Shown: positions 9,038-17,064 of the stretch, one piece after another
How positions within the stretch are numbered: position 1 is the stretch's first letter
How the letters are laid out: every line of letters starts with the position of its first letter
Origin: Candidatus Binataceae bacterium
Lineage (GTDB): Bacteria > Desulfobacterota > Binatia > Binatales > Binataceae
Reading direction: 5' to 3'
DNA: 64,000 nt
Assembly: GCA_035650475.1 (NCBI GenBank)
Contig: DASRHP010000009.1
Location: 548,545 to 612,544 of the forward strand
Program-made: the position numbers and the translations under genes
Notes under the pieces: model-generated
Told to the model about the DNA's origin: nothing
Database searches by the model: none
Seen by the model: only the letters and a program-made list of their open reading frames with translations

Positions 9038-11490
9038 CAGGCGGCCTCTTCTCCTTCCACTTCGGCGCGCGCGCCGAGCGCGGCGAGCGCCTCCGCCGCG
9101 GCGGCCGTCAGATTGGCGGGCAGCCATCGGATGCGCGCCAGCTCGATAAGCGCGACGCCCAGCGTCGAAGCCAGAACGATCGCGACGACCATCGCGGCGT
9201 CGAAGCCGCCGAGCGCCAGCACCAGCGCCCATCCGCCGAGCCACAGCGCTATGGCCGGCGCGTTGACCGACACCCGCCACGAAAGCGCGACACGGCCGTC
9301 GTCCTGCGCCAGCAGATTCAGTCGCAAGCGCAGCGGCTCCGGCAGGACGACCATCAGATCGTACGGCTCGTAACCGTCGCTCTTCGCCGCGGCAAAACCC
9401 CGCCGCACGAGCGCCGCGCGCAGCGCGTCCGCCGCGGCGTCGCCCGGTTTGAGCGCGCCGCCCTGGGCTCTGAGGACGATTCGCCCCCGGGTGTGCAGCC
9501 ACTGCGCGACGCGGTCGCCCTGTTGCGCCAGTCCGTACGGCCATCGCCGCCTGCGCGCCCACGCTCTCACCAGGGGTCCGGCGAAATTCGCAAGGCCGAG
9601 CCAAATGCGTGCAAGCTGGCGGTCGCGCGCCGGTCCAAAGCGCTGTCGGGCGGCGGGAACGATCGCGCTTGCGAGCGCGGCGGCGAGCCCGGCGAATCCG
9701 AGCCACGACCACGGGGCCGTCGCGATTCGTCCGAGCAGGATCAGCAGAATCGAAATCCCGAGCCATAGCGGCGTTAGCGGAATTTGCAGCAGCGGTGAGC
9801 CGTCCGCCCCCGGATAGATAGTCTGAAACAACCCGCGACCGAAGGCGCCGTAATAGATGCGCGCGCCACCGAGCAGCGAGCCGAGCCAGGAATCGCCGCC
9901 GTAAACGCCCCCAGGGCGGGCGCGCGTCGGATATTTGCGAAACAGCAGCTCTTCACCATGGCCATAGCCGCGCTGCTGCTGAAGATACGCGCGCATCGTC
10001 GGGCGGCGTTGATGAATTACAACCGCGCCGGGCGCGCATGCGATCGCCGACTTCCGCTCGCAAAGCCGCCAGGAGAAATCGACGTCGTCGCCCGCCGCGG
10101 TGAACATCGGGTCGAAGCCTCCGAGCGCCGCGGCGGCTTCGCGGTCGATAATCATGTTGCATCCGCAGAGCTGCGCGAGCGTATCGTCGCCGGCGCGCAC
10201 TTCGCGCGGCTGGCCGGGCGCCACGCAAAGCGCGGCCGCCAGCGCGGAGGCGGGCGGTGGGGGAAAGTTCGGGCCGCCCGCCGCTGCGGCCTCGCGCCGC
10301 GTGATGGTTTCGACCAGATGGTAGAGCCAATCTCGGTCGGCGCGGGCGTCGGCGTCGATGAATGCGATGTAGCGGCCCGTGGCGGCCGCCAGAGCGGCGT
10401 TGCGCGCGGCACCGAGTCCGCGATGCTCCAGGCACAGCGTGCGCACGCCGGCGTGCTCGGCGATCTCGCGCGTTGCGTCGGTCGAGCCATCGTCGGCAAC
10501 GATCGTTTCGTAGTCGGGATAATTGAGCCGGGCGAGGGAGTCGAGGCACGCGCCCAGGGTTGCCGCGGCATTGTAGGCGGGCACCACGACCGACACCTTC
10601 GGATATGCGCCAAGCGGCGGCGGCAGCGCACCGCGGAAGACCGCGTTCACCGCGTCGAACGCGCGTTTTTTGGTGCGTTCGCGAGTCACGAGGCCGAATG
10701 CCCAGTCGGTGATCTCGGCGCCGCCGGTATGCCATTCGTCGGTGAAAGCGAAGACGACGAAGCCCGAGAGCCCCAGCTCGAACGCCGCGCGCGCCTGCCA
10801 TCCGAGCAGCTCGGCTTGATGCGCCTCGCCCTCGCGGATCGTGTCCATGCCGGTTTCGCTCAGGACCAGCGGGCGTTCCCCCGTCGTCGCCATCAGATGG
10901 GTCAGGTAGCGGCGGAAGTCGGCCTCGCGATGGAGATAGACGTTGAAGCAGATGAGGTCGAGAAAATTCAGATCAAGATACTCGGCCGAAGGGTAATTGG
11001 AATACGTAAATAGCGAGTCAGGCGCGAGGCTTTTGCCGATATCGTAAAGCTCGGCGAGGAAGCGACTGACTGCTCGCGCGCCGTGCCAGCGCACGATGTC
11101 CGAGCGGATCTCGTTGCCGATGCTGAAGGCGAGGATCACGTCGGCGAAGCGGCGCATCTCGCCGACCGAGTCGCGGATGGTCTTGCGGATATCGGCGGCC
11201 ATCCGGCGCGAATCCAGAAACGCCATGTGGAACGGCCACGGCATCCCGACCATCAGCCGCAGTTCGTGTTTCGCCGCCAGCTCGAACATCCACGGCGGCG
11301 GCGGTACGTAGGTGCGCACGACGTTGGCGCCCAGCTCGCGCATCATGGCGAAATCCGCGGCCGCACGCTCGGGCTCGGGATACCGCTCGCCGCGCGAGTT
11401 GGGGTGAAACGGACCGTAAGAGACGCCGCGCGCGTAGAACTTGCGCTCACCCTCGAACAGGAATTTGCCGCGAGCAACGAGGCGATCCAT
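9037..11490 (-). CDS. Glycoside hydrolase-like / GT2 glycosyltransferase fusion with C-terminal membrane segments
   Basis: 817 residues in one frame. Residues about 1-285 read as a clan A glycoside hydrolase barrel, with SIGNEIRSD (Asn126-Glu127, acid/base position) and LVLSETGMD (Glu212, nucleophile position). Residues about 298-530 are a family 2 glycosyltransferase: VSVVVPAYNAA, ADDGSTDAT, FIDADARADRDW and a late D-D-x-W-like block GDDVDFSWRL. The rest has hydrophobic segments near 585-625 and 735-775, consistent with membrane anchoring. One protein thus carries both a bond-making and a bond-breaking fold. It sits at the head of a coupled pair with the ABC exporter. The sugar is unknown, and the hydrolase half might act as a transglycosylase or binding domain. 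Confidence 0.88.
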   Translation of the reverse strand: MDRLVARGKFLFEGERKFYARGVSYGPFHPNSRGERYPEPERAAADFAMMRELGANVVRTYVPPPPWMFELAAKHELRLMVGMPWPFHMAFLDSRRMAADIRKTIRDSVGEMRRFADVILAFSIGNEIRSDIVRWHGARAVSRFLAELYDIGKSLAPDSLFTYSNYPSAEYLDLNFLDLICFNVYLHREADFRRYLTHLMATTGERPLVLSETGMDTIREGEAHQAELLGWQARAAFELGLSGFVVFAFTDEWHTGGAEITDWAFGLVTRERTKKRAFDAVNAVFRGALPPPLGAYPKVSVVVPAYNAAATLGACLDSLARLNYPDYETIVADDGSTDATREIAEHAGVRTLCLEHRGLGAARNAALAAATGRYIAFIDADARADRDWLYHLVETITRREAAAAGGPNFPPPPASALAAALCVAPGQPREVRAGDDTLAQLCGCNMIIDREAAAALGGFDPMFTAAGDDVDFSWRLCERKSAIACAPGAVVIHQRRPTMRAYLQQQRGYGHGEELLFRKYPTRARPGGVYGGDSWLGSLLGGARIYYGAFGRGLFQTIYPGADGSPLLQIPLTPLWLGISILLILLGRIATAPWSWLGFAGLAAALASAIVPAARQRFGPARDRQLARIWLGLANFAGPLVRAWARRRRWPYGLAQQGDRVAQWLHTRGRIVLRAQGGALKPGDAAADALRAALVRRGFAAAKSDGYEPYDLMVVLPEPLRLRLNLLAQDDGRVALSWRVSVNAPAIALWLGGWALVLALGGFDAAMVVAIVLASTLGVALIELARIRWLPANLTAAAAEALAALGARAEVEGEEAA

Positions 11491-11589
11491 CCCGATGAGC
11501 TAATCGCAAACCGTCGGGGCGCGCAACGCGGCTTTCCGCGCGCGAAGGTTTGATCGGAGCGTCGGCTCGCCTGTATTTTGCGCTTCAGC

Positions 11590-12453
11590 ATGGACATCCG
11601 AACCGACGAACCGCGAAGCTTTTTCGTTGACGCGAACGGAATCCGCCTGCACGCGCTGGACTGGGGCGGCACCGGCGCGCCGATCATCATCCTGCACGCG
11701 ACCGGCTTTATCGGGCGGCTGTACCGGCCGATCGCGCTCGCGCTGCGCGAGGCGGGCCACGTTTACAGCTACGACCAGCGCGGCCACGGCGACAGCTCGC
11801 GTCCGGCCGACGGTGACTACAGCTGGGAGCGCACGGTCGATGACCTGCGCGCATTCATCGCGGCGCTTGGGCTCGAAGGCGCGCGCGGGTTGGGCCATTC
11901 GGCAGGCGCGACTGCGGTCGGCGCACTCGCCGGCGAGCGACCGGACCTGGTCTCGCGCGCCGTGTTGGTCGAGCCGGTGGTCTTCGATGAAGTGCCGATC
12001 GAAGGGGAGAGCGAGCGTCAGAACGAACTTTATACGCGGACGATTAAACGCAAGCGATGGTTCGAGAGTGTCGATGCGATGTTCCGCAATTTCGGAAACA
12101 AACCGCCCTACGACACCTGGCGGCGCGACATGCTGCGCGAGTACTGCGAGCATGCGACGTGGCCGGCGCCGAACGGCGGCGTGGAACTCAAATGCCCACC
12201 GGAGGTCGAGGCCGAGTATTACGCGCGCTCGCGCCAGTACGTCGGTTTGCCGCTCATCCTGAGCAGTCGCGCGCCGCTGCTGGTGATGTTCGGCGCGAAC
12301 AGCGATTCGGTCGGCAACGCGATCTCAGAGAAGATCTCTACACAGCTCAGGCACGGGCGCGTGGTGACGATTGCCGGCACCGGACACTTCCTGCCGATGG
12401 AGCGGCCGGAGGAGGTCGCGCGGATGGCGCGCGAGTTCTTCGCCGAGGCGTAG
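11590..12453 (+). CDS. Alpha/beta hydrolase
   Basis: 287 residues. Alpha/beta-fold hydrolase of the esterase/haloperoxidase type. The oxyanion region is IIILHATGF, the nucleophile elbow is GLGHSAGAT (Ser in GHSAG), and YDQRGHGDSSRP follows strand 4. The catalytic His is in AGTGHFLPMERPEE near the C-terminus. ATG 11590 was chosen over an in-frame TTG at 11578. It is divergent from the glycosyltransferase fusion gene. The substrate cannot be named. Confidence 0.9.
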   Translation: MDIRTDEPRSFFVDANGIRLHALDWGGTGAPIIILHATGFIGRLYRPIALALREAGHVYSYDQRGHGDSSRPADGDYSWERTVDDLRAFIAALGLEGARGLGHSAGATAVGALAGERPDLVSRAVLVEPVVFDEVPIEGESERQNELYTRTIKRKRWFESVDAMFRNFGNKPPYDTWRRDMLREYCEHATWPAPNGGVELKCPPEVEAEYYARSRQYVGLPLILSSRAPLLVMFGANSDSVGNAISEKISTQLRHGRVVTIAGTGHFLPMERPEEVARMAREFFAEA

Positions 12454-12488
12454 GCGAGCGGCCGTGGCCGGGCGCGCAGCATCGCCGG

Positions 12489-13226
12489 CTATGGCCGCCC
12501 CAGCAGCGCGCGCGCCTCGACGCTGAACACGCCGGGCGCGCGGTACATCACCAACGGCGGCTCGACTGCGACTTCGACGCCGCCGCCCTTGCGCGCCTCG
12601 ACCAGCACGGTCGAGGCGCGCGCGTCGGCAGCCGGGTGGACGAAGCGGATACGCTTGGGCTCAAGGCGTGCGGCGCGCAGTGCCGAGACGAGCTCGGCGC
12701 TGCGCGCCGCCGCAAACACCATCGCGACGCGCCCGCCGTGGCGCGTCCAGCGCGCGGCGGCGGCGACAAAGTCGGCCAGCGTCGCGGCGCTCTCGGCGCG
12801 TGCCGCGCGCCGGCCCGGCTCGGGGCTTTCGCGCCCGCTCTGGCGGGCGCGAAAGGGCGGATTGGCGACGACCAGGTCGAAGCTGCCAGGCGCAGCGCCG
12901 AGCGCGTGCCGGCTGCGCAAATCGGCGCATACGGCGCGCACGCGCGAAAGCCCGTTGAGCGCCGCGTTGCGCTCGATCATCGCCCCAAGCGCGGGCTGAA
13001 ACTCAAGCGCGACGACTTCGCGCGGCGCGCCCAGCCGCGCGAGCGTCAGTGCAACGACGCCGCATCCGGCGCCCAAGTCGAGCACGCGCTCGCCCGCGCG
13101 GGCCGCCGCGAAGCGCCCGAGCAGCACCGCCTCGACCGAGAAGCGGTAGCCGCGCCGCGGCTGGTAAAGGCGCAGCGCGCCGCCTAGGATCGCGTCCAGC
13201 GTTTCAGCGGCGGCCTGTTCGTTCAT
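12489..13226 (-). CDS. TrmN6-like methyltransferase (tRNA1(Val) A37 N6-methyltransferase family)
   Basis: 245 residues. Class I SAM methyltransferase with motif I VLDLGAGCGVVAL and the catalytic NPPF motif (VVANPPFRA), which marks amino-group methylation of adenine or similar. The pre-domain YRFSVEAVLLGRFA is characteristic of the YfiC/TrmN6 group, which modifies A37 of tRNA1(Val). The ATG (13226-13224) overlaps the ATG of the divergent small gene inside a CATG, so the two genes start on opposite strands of the same four bases. Assignment to tRNA is by family, and related enzymes modify protein or other RNA. Confidence 0.82.
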   Translation of the reverse strand: MNEQAAAETLDAILGGALRLYQPRRGYRFSVEAVLLGRFAAARAGERVLDLGAGCGVVALTLARLGAPREVVALEFQPALGAMIERNAALNGLSRVRAVCADLRSRHALGAAPGSFDLVVANPPFRARQSGRESPEPGRRAARAESAATLADFVAAAARWTRHGGRVAMVFAAARSAELVSALRAARLEPKRIRFVHPAADARASTVLVEARKGGGVEVAVEPPLVMYRAPGVFSVEARALLGRP

Positions 13227-13434
13227 GGATTCCAGTGCACAAGGCGAGCGCTACGCGCGCCTGTTCCGCAAGGCCGGCGCGCATCTCGCCAAGGGCAAGG
13301 TAGCGCGCGCGCTTGAAGTGCTCAAAGAGGGGCGCGCGCTCGCCGAGCGCAACGGCCATCTCAGGATGGCGCGGATGTTCGCGGCCGAGATCGAGCGCGC
13401 CGGACGCGTCCCCGATCGGGACGCCGGCGCGTAA
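13225..13434 (+). CDS. Small helical protein, unknown function
   Basis: 69 residues, not recognised. The composition is Arg/Ala/Lys-rich and helical, with a TPR-like pattern: HLAKGKVARALEVLKEGRAL followed by AERNGHLRMARMFAAEI. It could be a single repeat-type hairpin or a small RNA- or protein-binding unit. Support for a real gene: its ATG lies in the same CATG as that of the divergent methyltransferase, leaving no other start for a rightward transcript, and a strong factor-independent terminator follows 42 bases after its stop. No ribosome site can be judged because upstream bases lie inside the other gene. Confidence 0.55.
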   Translation: MDSSAQGERYARLFRKAGAHLAKGKVARALEVLKEGRALAERNGHLRMARMFAAEIERAGRVPDRDAGA

Positions 13435-13476
13435 TCATTCCGTGTCTTCCGGTCAAGCCCCGTTCGACGCATAAAG

Positions 13477-13498
13477 CCGCACGCCCCGTGCGGTTTTT
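13477..13498 (+). terminator. Factor-independent terminator
   Basis: Stem CCGCACG (13477-13483), three-base loop, CGTGCGG (13487-13493), then TTTTT (13494-13498), preceded by AAAG. It fits rightward transcription of the small 69-residue gene. Confidence 0.82.
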
Positions 13499-13633
13499 GT
13501 ATCGAACACTCAAGCGGCCGGCGCTTGACGGCGGGCGGTTCGTACTTAGTTTTCGATCAGCGAGGCGCGAACGAAAAGCGGGCGCGCCGGCCACAATACA
13601 TAACACGCCACTGTTGGCGGGAGGGTTTTGACT

Positions 13634-14059
13634 ATGGAAGTGATGCTCGGAGACGGATACGCGAACGGATGGCTCTACGACAGGCTCAACCGCTTCTTCA
13701 ACGACGTGCCGTGGGTTCCGGAGACGGAACGGCGCCCGGCGACCGACGTGATCGAGGACGGCGAGGGATACCATTTCTACTTCGAGATGCCCGGCATCAA
13801 GGCCGACTCGGTCGAGGTTCGGGTCGAGGATGGTCGGCTGGTGATCGAAGCCGAGCGTAAGCGACCAGAGTGGCCGAAGGACGCGCAGGTGCACGTCGCC
13901 GAGCGCACCTGGGGCAAGCTCACGCGGGCTTTTGTGCTGCCCGAGGATGCCAGCCATGACGCGATCAAGGCGACCTATCGCGACGGTGTGCTCGAAGTGA
14001 CGGTGGCCAAGAAGCCCGAGGCCAAGCCGACGAAGATCAAGGTCAACGTCGAGAACTGA
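13634..14059 (+). CDS. Hsp20 / alpha-crystallin family small heat-shock protein
   Basis: 141 residues, the usual size. Small heat-shock proteins hold unfolding proteins in large oligomers without ATP. The alpha-crystallin domain runs from about residue 38 to 130: PATDVIEDGEGYHFYFEMPG at its start, the DSVEVRVEDGRLVIEAER strand pair, and the closing ATYRDGVLEVTVAKK, where GVLEVTV is the A-x-x-x-n-G-v-L motif. The C-terminal tail has IKV, in the position of the I-x-I oligomer motif. ATG 13634 has GGGAGGG about 8 bases upstream. A short CGCCA/TGGCG hairpin precedes it, but it does not mask the ribosome site. Confidence 0.95.
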   Translation: MEVMLGDGYANGWLYDRLNRFFNDVPWVPETERRPATDVIEDGEGYHFYFEMPGIKADSVEVRVEDGRLVIEAERKRPEWPKDAQVHVAERTWGKLTRAFVLPEDASHDAIKATYRDGVLEVTVAKKPEAKPTKIKVNVEN

Positions 14060-14214
14060 AGCACGCAAGCGCGCGCCGCGCGGCCGCGGCGCGCAAGCAT
14101 CGCGCGCCGGCGGCGCGGACGACGTCCGCACAAGGACGCTCGCTCGGTTCACCGGCGCGCGTCTGCTATTCTGGATTGTGCGCGGCAGCGGCCGGCGAAA
14201 GGATGGTCCCGAAT

Positions 14215-14796
14215 ATGAGCGGCTCAACGGTCGTGCTGATTGTCGTGCTTCTGATCGTCGGCTGGGCAGTGGTCGCTTACAACGGCCTGGTCAGCCTGCG
14301 CAACCAGGTGCAGAACGCCTGGCGCCAGATCGACGTCCAGCTGCGCCGGCGCCACGACCTCATCCCCAACCTGGTCGAGGCGGTCAAGGGCTACATGCAG
14401 TTCGAGCGCGACACTCTGACCCAGGTGGTCGAGGCGCGCGCGCGCGCGGTCGCCGCCACCGACCAGGCCTCGCGCATCGCGGCCGAAAACCAGATCACCG
14501 CAGGATTAGGTCGGCTGCTCGCGGTGATGGAAAACTACCCGCAGCTCAAGTCGGATCAGAACGTGCTCAAGCTCCAGGAGGAGGTGACCACGACCGAGAA
14601 CCAGATCGCGTTCTCGCGCCAGGCGTACAATGACTCAGTGATGCAGTTCAACACGCGCATCGAGAGTTTCCCCTCCAACCTGATCGCCAGCAACTTCGGC
14701 TTCAAGCAGGCCGACTACTTTCAGGGCGCACCCGAGGACCAGGCGGTGCCGAAGGTCGATCTGTCGATGCGCGCGCCGGGCGCGCCGCGCGCCTGA
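14215..14796 (+). CDS. lemA: LemA family protein
   Basis: 193 residues. LemA proteins have one N-terminal membrane helix and a cytoplasmic or periplasmic helical bundle; their role is not settled. Here the helix is VVLIVVLLIVGWAVVAYNGL, followed by the diagnostic NAWRQIDVQLRRRHDLIPNLV and later ENYPQLKSDQN and YNDSVMQFNTRIESFPSNL. ATG 14215 starts directly before the helix; earlier starts (14203, TTG 14176) would add a short unrelated peptide. The gene is followed 30 bases later by an M48 protease, a pairing often seen with LemA. Confidence 0.94.
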   Translation: MSGSTVVLIVVLLIVGWAVVAYNGLVSLRNQVQNAWRQIDVQLRRRHDLIPNLVEAVKGYMQFERDTLTQVVEARARAVAATDQASRIAAENQITAGLGRLLAVMENYPQLKSDQNVLKLQEEVTTTENQIAFSRQAYNDSVMQFNTRIESFPSNLIASNFGFKQADYFQGAPEDQAVPKVDLSMRAPGAPRA

Positions 14797-14826
14797 GCGC
14801 CGGCACAAAGGGCGGACGGAAGGCGG

Positions 14827-15873
14827 ATGGCGGCCGCGCGCGCCGACTTCTGGGAGATGGAGCGGCGCAATCGCCGCCAGACCGCGCTGCTGGTCGCGGT
14901 CTTCGTCGCGCTGTTCGCCGCGCTCGGATGCGGTCTGGATTTCGAGTTCGGCAACCTCGCGATCGTCGACGGCGCGCTCGTCGGCTTTCCGCTGCTGACG
15001 ATGATCGCGCTCGTCTTCGCGAGCTTCCAGTCGCTGCTCTCATATTACGGCGGCGCTTCGTTGGTGCTCGCTTCGGTGCAGGCGCGCGAGCTCACGCCCG
15101 ACACGCCGCGGCATCAGATGGTGCTCGATGTGGTGCGCGAGATGGCGCTGGCGGCACGGATGCCGGTGCCGAAGGCATACCTGATGGACGATCCGTCGCC
15201 CAACGCGTTCGCGACCGGGCGCGACCCCGAGCACTCGGTCATCTGCGTGACCCAGGGGCTGCTCGACACGATGGACCGCGAGCAGTTGCAGGGGGTGATC
15301 GGTCACGAAATGGCGCACGTGCGCGACTACGACATCCGCACGATGATGATGATCGCGGTGCTGGTGGCGGGCGTGGCGATGCTGGCCGACTTCATGTACC
15401 GCTCGATGTGGTATACGGGCGGGATCGGCGGCGGGCGGCGGCGCGGCGGCGATGACCGCGAGGATGGCGGCGGCAACGCCGGCGCGATTATCGCGCTGGT
15501 CGTCTTCATCCTCGGCGTGCTCGCGCCGATCTTCGCGCAGCTGCTCGCGATGGCGGTGTCGCGCGAACGCGAGTATCTTGCCGACGCCGCTTCGGTCGAG
15601 TTCACGCGCAATCCGCGCGCGCTCCTGCGCGCGCTCGAGCGGATTGCCGAGACCGAGTCACCGCTGCGCCGCGCCTCGCGCGGCACCGCGCACATGTTCA
15701 TCGTCAATCCGCTGGAGGGCGCGCGTGAGGACGACGAGGGCTTCTTTGCCAACCTGTTCTCGACCCATCCGCCGCTCAGCCGCCGGATCGCGCGGCTGCG
15801 CGCGATGGCGGGCGAGATGCCCGTGGACGCTTCGGCGCCCGTTGCCGAGGGCGCGGGTGCCTCGCGAGCGTAG
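14827..15873 (+). CDS. M48 family membrane zinc metalloprotease (HtpX-like)
   Basis: 348 residues. Membrane-anchored zinc endopeptidase of the HtpX/M48 group, which removes damaged membrane proteins. The zinc motif HEMAH is at residues 160-164, and the third ligand lies in SREREYLADAASVEFT. Hydrophobic segments are visible near 20-35, 45-75, 175-190 and 215-240. LFSTHPPLSRRIARL near the end is the usual M48B C-terminal block. A run of Gly/Arg/Asp between helices (GIGGGRRRGGDDREDGGGNA) is a flexible loop. It follows lemA closely and is probably co-transcribed. Confidence 0.93.
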   Translation: MAAARADFWEMERRNRRQTALLVAVFVALFAALGCGLDFEFGNLAIVDGALVGFPLLTMIALVFASFQSLLSYYGGASLVLASVQARELTPDTPRHQMVLDVVREMALAARMPVPKAYLMDDPSPNAFATGRDPEHSVICVTQGLLDTMDREQLQGVIGHEMAHVRDYDIRTMMMIAVLVAGVAMLADFMYRSMWYTGGIGGGRRRGGDDREDGGGNAGAIIALVVFILGVLAPIFAQLLAMAVSREREYLADAASVEFTRNPRALLRALERIAETESPLRRASRGTAHMFIVNPLEGAREDDEGFFANLFSTHPPLSRRIARLRAMAGEMPVDASAPVAEGAGASRA

Positions 15874-15921
15874 CCGCGGCCGGCGGAGGCGGCCGTCCCG
15901 CCGAGGCAAGGTTCCCGGCGA

Positions 15922-16410
15922 TCAGCGGTTGCGATGGCGCAGTTCGCGCTCGACCTCGCGCCGGCTGGTCTTGCGCGCGATCGCCTCGCGCTTGTCGTAG
16001 AGCTTCTTGCCCCGGGCCAGCGCGAGCTCGACCTTGGCGCGCCCGCGGCGGAAGTAGATCTTGAGCGGAACCAGCGAGTAACCGCGCTCGCGCACGCGCC
16101 CCCACCAGCGGTCGATCTCGCGCCGATGCATCAGGAGTTTGCGCGGGCGGGTTTCCTTATGGCTGAACTGGCCGGCCGGTGCGTAGGCCGCGATATGCAC
16201 GCCGTGGAGAAAGGCTTCGCCGTTCTTGATCCGCGCATAGCTGTCGCGCAGGTTGACACGATGCTCGCGCAGCGATTTGACCTCGGTGCCGGTCAGTGCG
16301 AGCCCGCACTCCAGCGTCTCCTCGATGAAGAAGTCGTGGCGCGCCTTGCGATTATCGGCGACGAGGTCGTAACCGTCCTCGGCCGCCCGGGCCTGTTGCT
16401 TCACCGCCAT
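15922..16410 (-). CDS. smpB: SsrA-binding protein SmpB
   Basis: 162 residues. SmpB binds tmRNA and brings it to stalled ribosomes for trans-translation. The sequence has NRKARHDFFIEETLECGLAL, GTEVKSLR, VNLRDSYA and HIAAYAPAGQFSHKETRPRKLL, all diagnostic. The C-terminal basic tail KKLYDKREAIARKTSRREVE enters the mRNA channel. ATG 16410 lies 10 bases after the Nudix stop, so the genes are likely in one transcript. No tmRNA gene was found nearby. Confidence 0.96.
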   Translation of the reverse strand: MAVKQQARAAEDGYDLVADNRKARHDFFIEETLECGLALTGTEVKSLREHRVNLRDSYARIKNGEAFLHGVHIAAYAPAGQFSHKETRPRKLLMHRREIDRWWGRVRERGYSLVPLKIYFRRGRAKVELALARGKKLYDKREAIARKTSRREVERELRHRNR

Positions 16411-16420
16411 CGCCGCGTGC

Positions 16421-16993
16421 CTATCCGGCAAGCCTGACCCAGTCGGCGAGGGCGGCGGTGGTGGTGCGAAAGGCGATTTCCTCCCACGGGAGCTCGGCGG
16501 GCGCGAAGTAGCGCACCTCGCTCGCCTCGCTGGAGAGGCCCGGATGCTCGCTGCCCGGCCGCGCAAGATAAACAACCACCGCGGCGACCGGATGATGCGG
16601 GTCGGCATAGACGCCGAACAGCCGCTCGATCGCGACGTGCATCCCGACCTCCTCAGCGGTCTCGCGCAGCGCCGCCGCCTCGGGCATTTCGCCGAAATCG
16701 ACGTAGCCGCCGGGGAAGGTCCAGTAGCCAAGCCGCGGCGGAATCGCGCGGCGCAGCAACAGCACACGCCCGCCGCTGCTGACCAGGCATCCGGCTACCA
16801 GCTTTGGGCTCTGGAAATCGACGAATCCGCATCGCGAGCACACCCGTTGGCGCCTGCGGTCGGGCAGCACCAGCCGCGGGCGCATCGCGCCGCCGCACAG
16901 CGCGCAGAAGCGCACGTTCTGCGGGTACTGATGCTGGATCTCGTGGCGCGGTTCCACGGGCTCGTCGTCGAGATAGTCGTCCTCGCGATCCAT
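16421..16993 (-). CDS. Nudix hydrolase with N-terminal zinc ribbon
   Basis: 190 residues. A zinc ribbon (FCALCGG then VCSRCGF) precedes a Nudix domain with the box GGYVDFGEMPEAAALRETAE followed by EVGM, complete with the catalytic RExxEE pattern. Zinc-ribbon Nudix proteins such as NudC cleave NADH or NAD-capped RNA, but the short N-terminus and absence of the NudC SQPWPFP motif argue against calling it NudC. The start at ATG 16993 avoids a non-conserved lead-in from an upstream GTG. It sits between the VWA operon and smpB. Confidence 0.87.
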   Translation of the reverse strand: MDREDDYLDDEPVEPRHEIQHQYPQNVRFCALCGGAMRPRLVLPDRRRQRVCSRCGFVDFQSPKLVAGCLVSSGGRVLLLRRAIPPRLGYWTFPGGYVDFGEMPEAAALRETAEEVGMHVAIERLFGVYADPHHPVAAVVVYLARPGSEHPGLSSEASEVRYFAPAELPWEEIAFRTTTAALADWVRLAG

Positions 16994-17064
16994 GGCAATG
17001 AGCTTGACGAAAAGCGCCGCCGCGATGCAACCGGGCGCCCGGTGCAACGCCACGCGGCTCCGAA

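Noticed and set aside
13606..13625. CGCCA/TGGCG hairpin next to the hsp20 ribosome site as an RNA thermometer
   Set aside because: The hairpin lies before the GGGAGGG and does not pair with it, so it would not hide the site.
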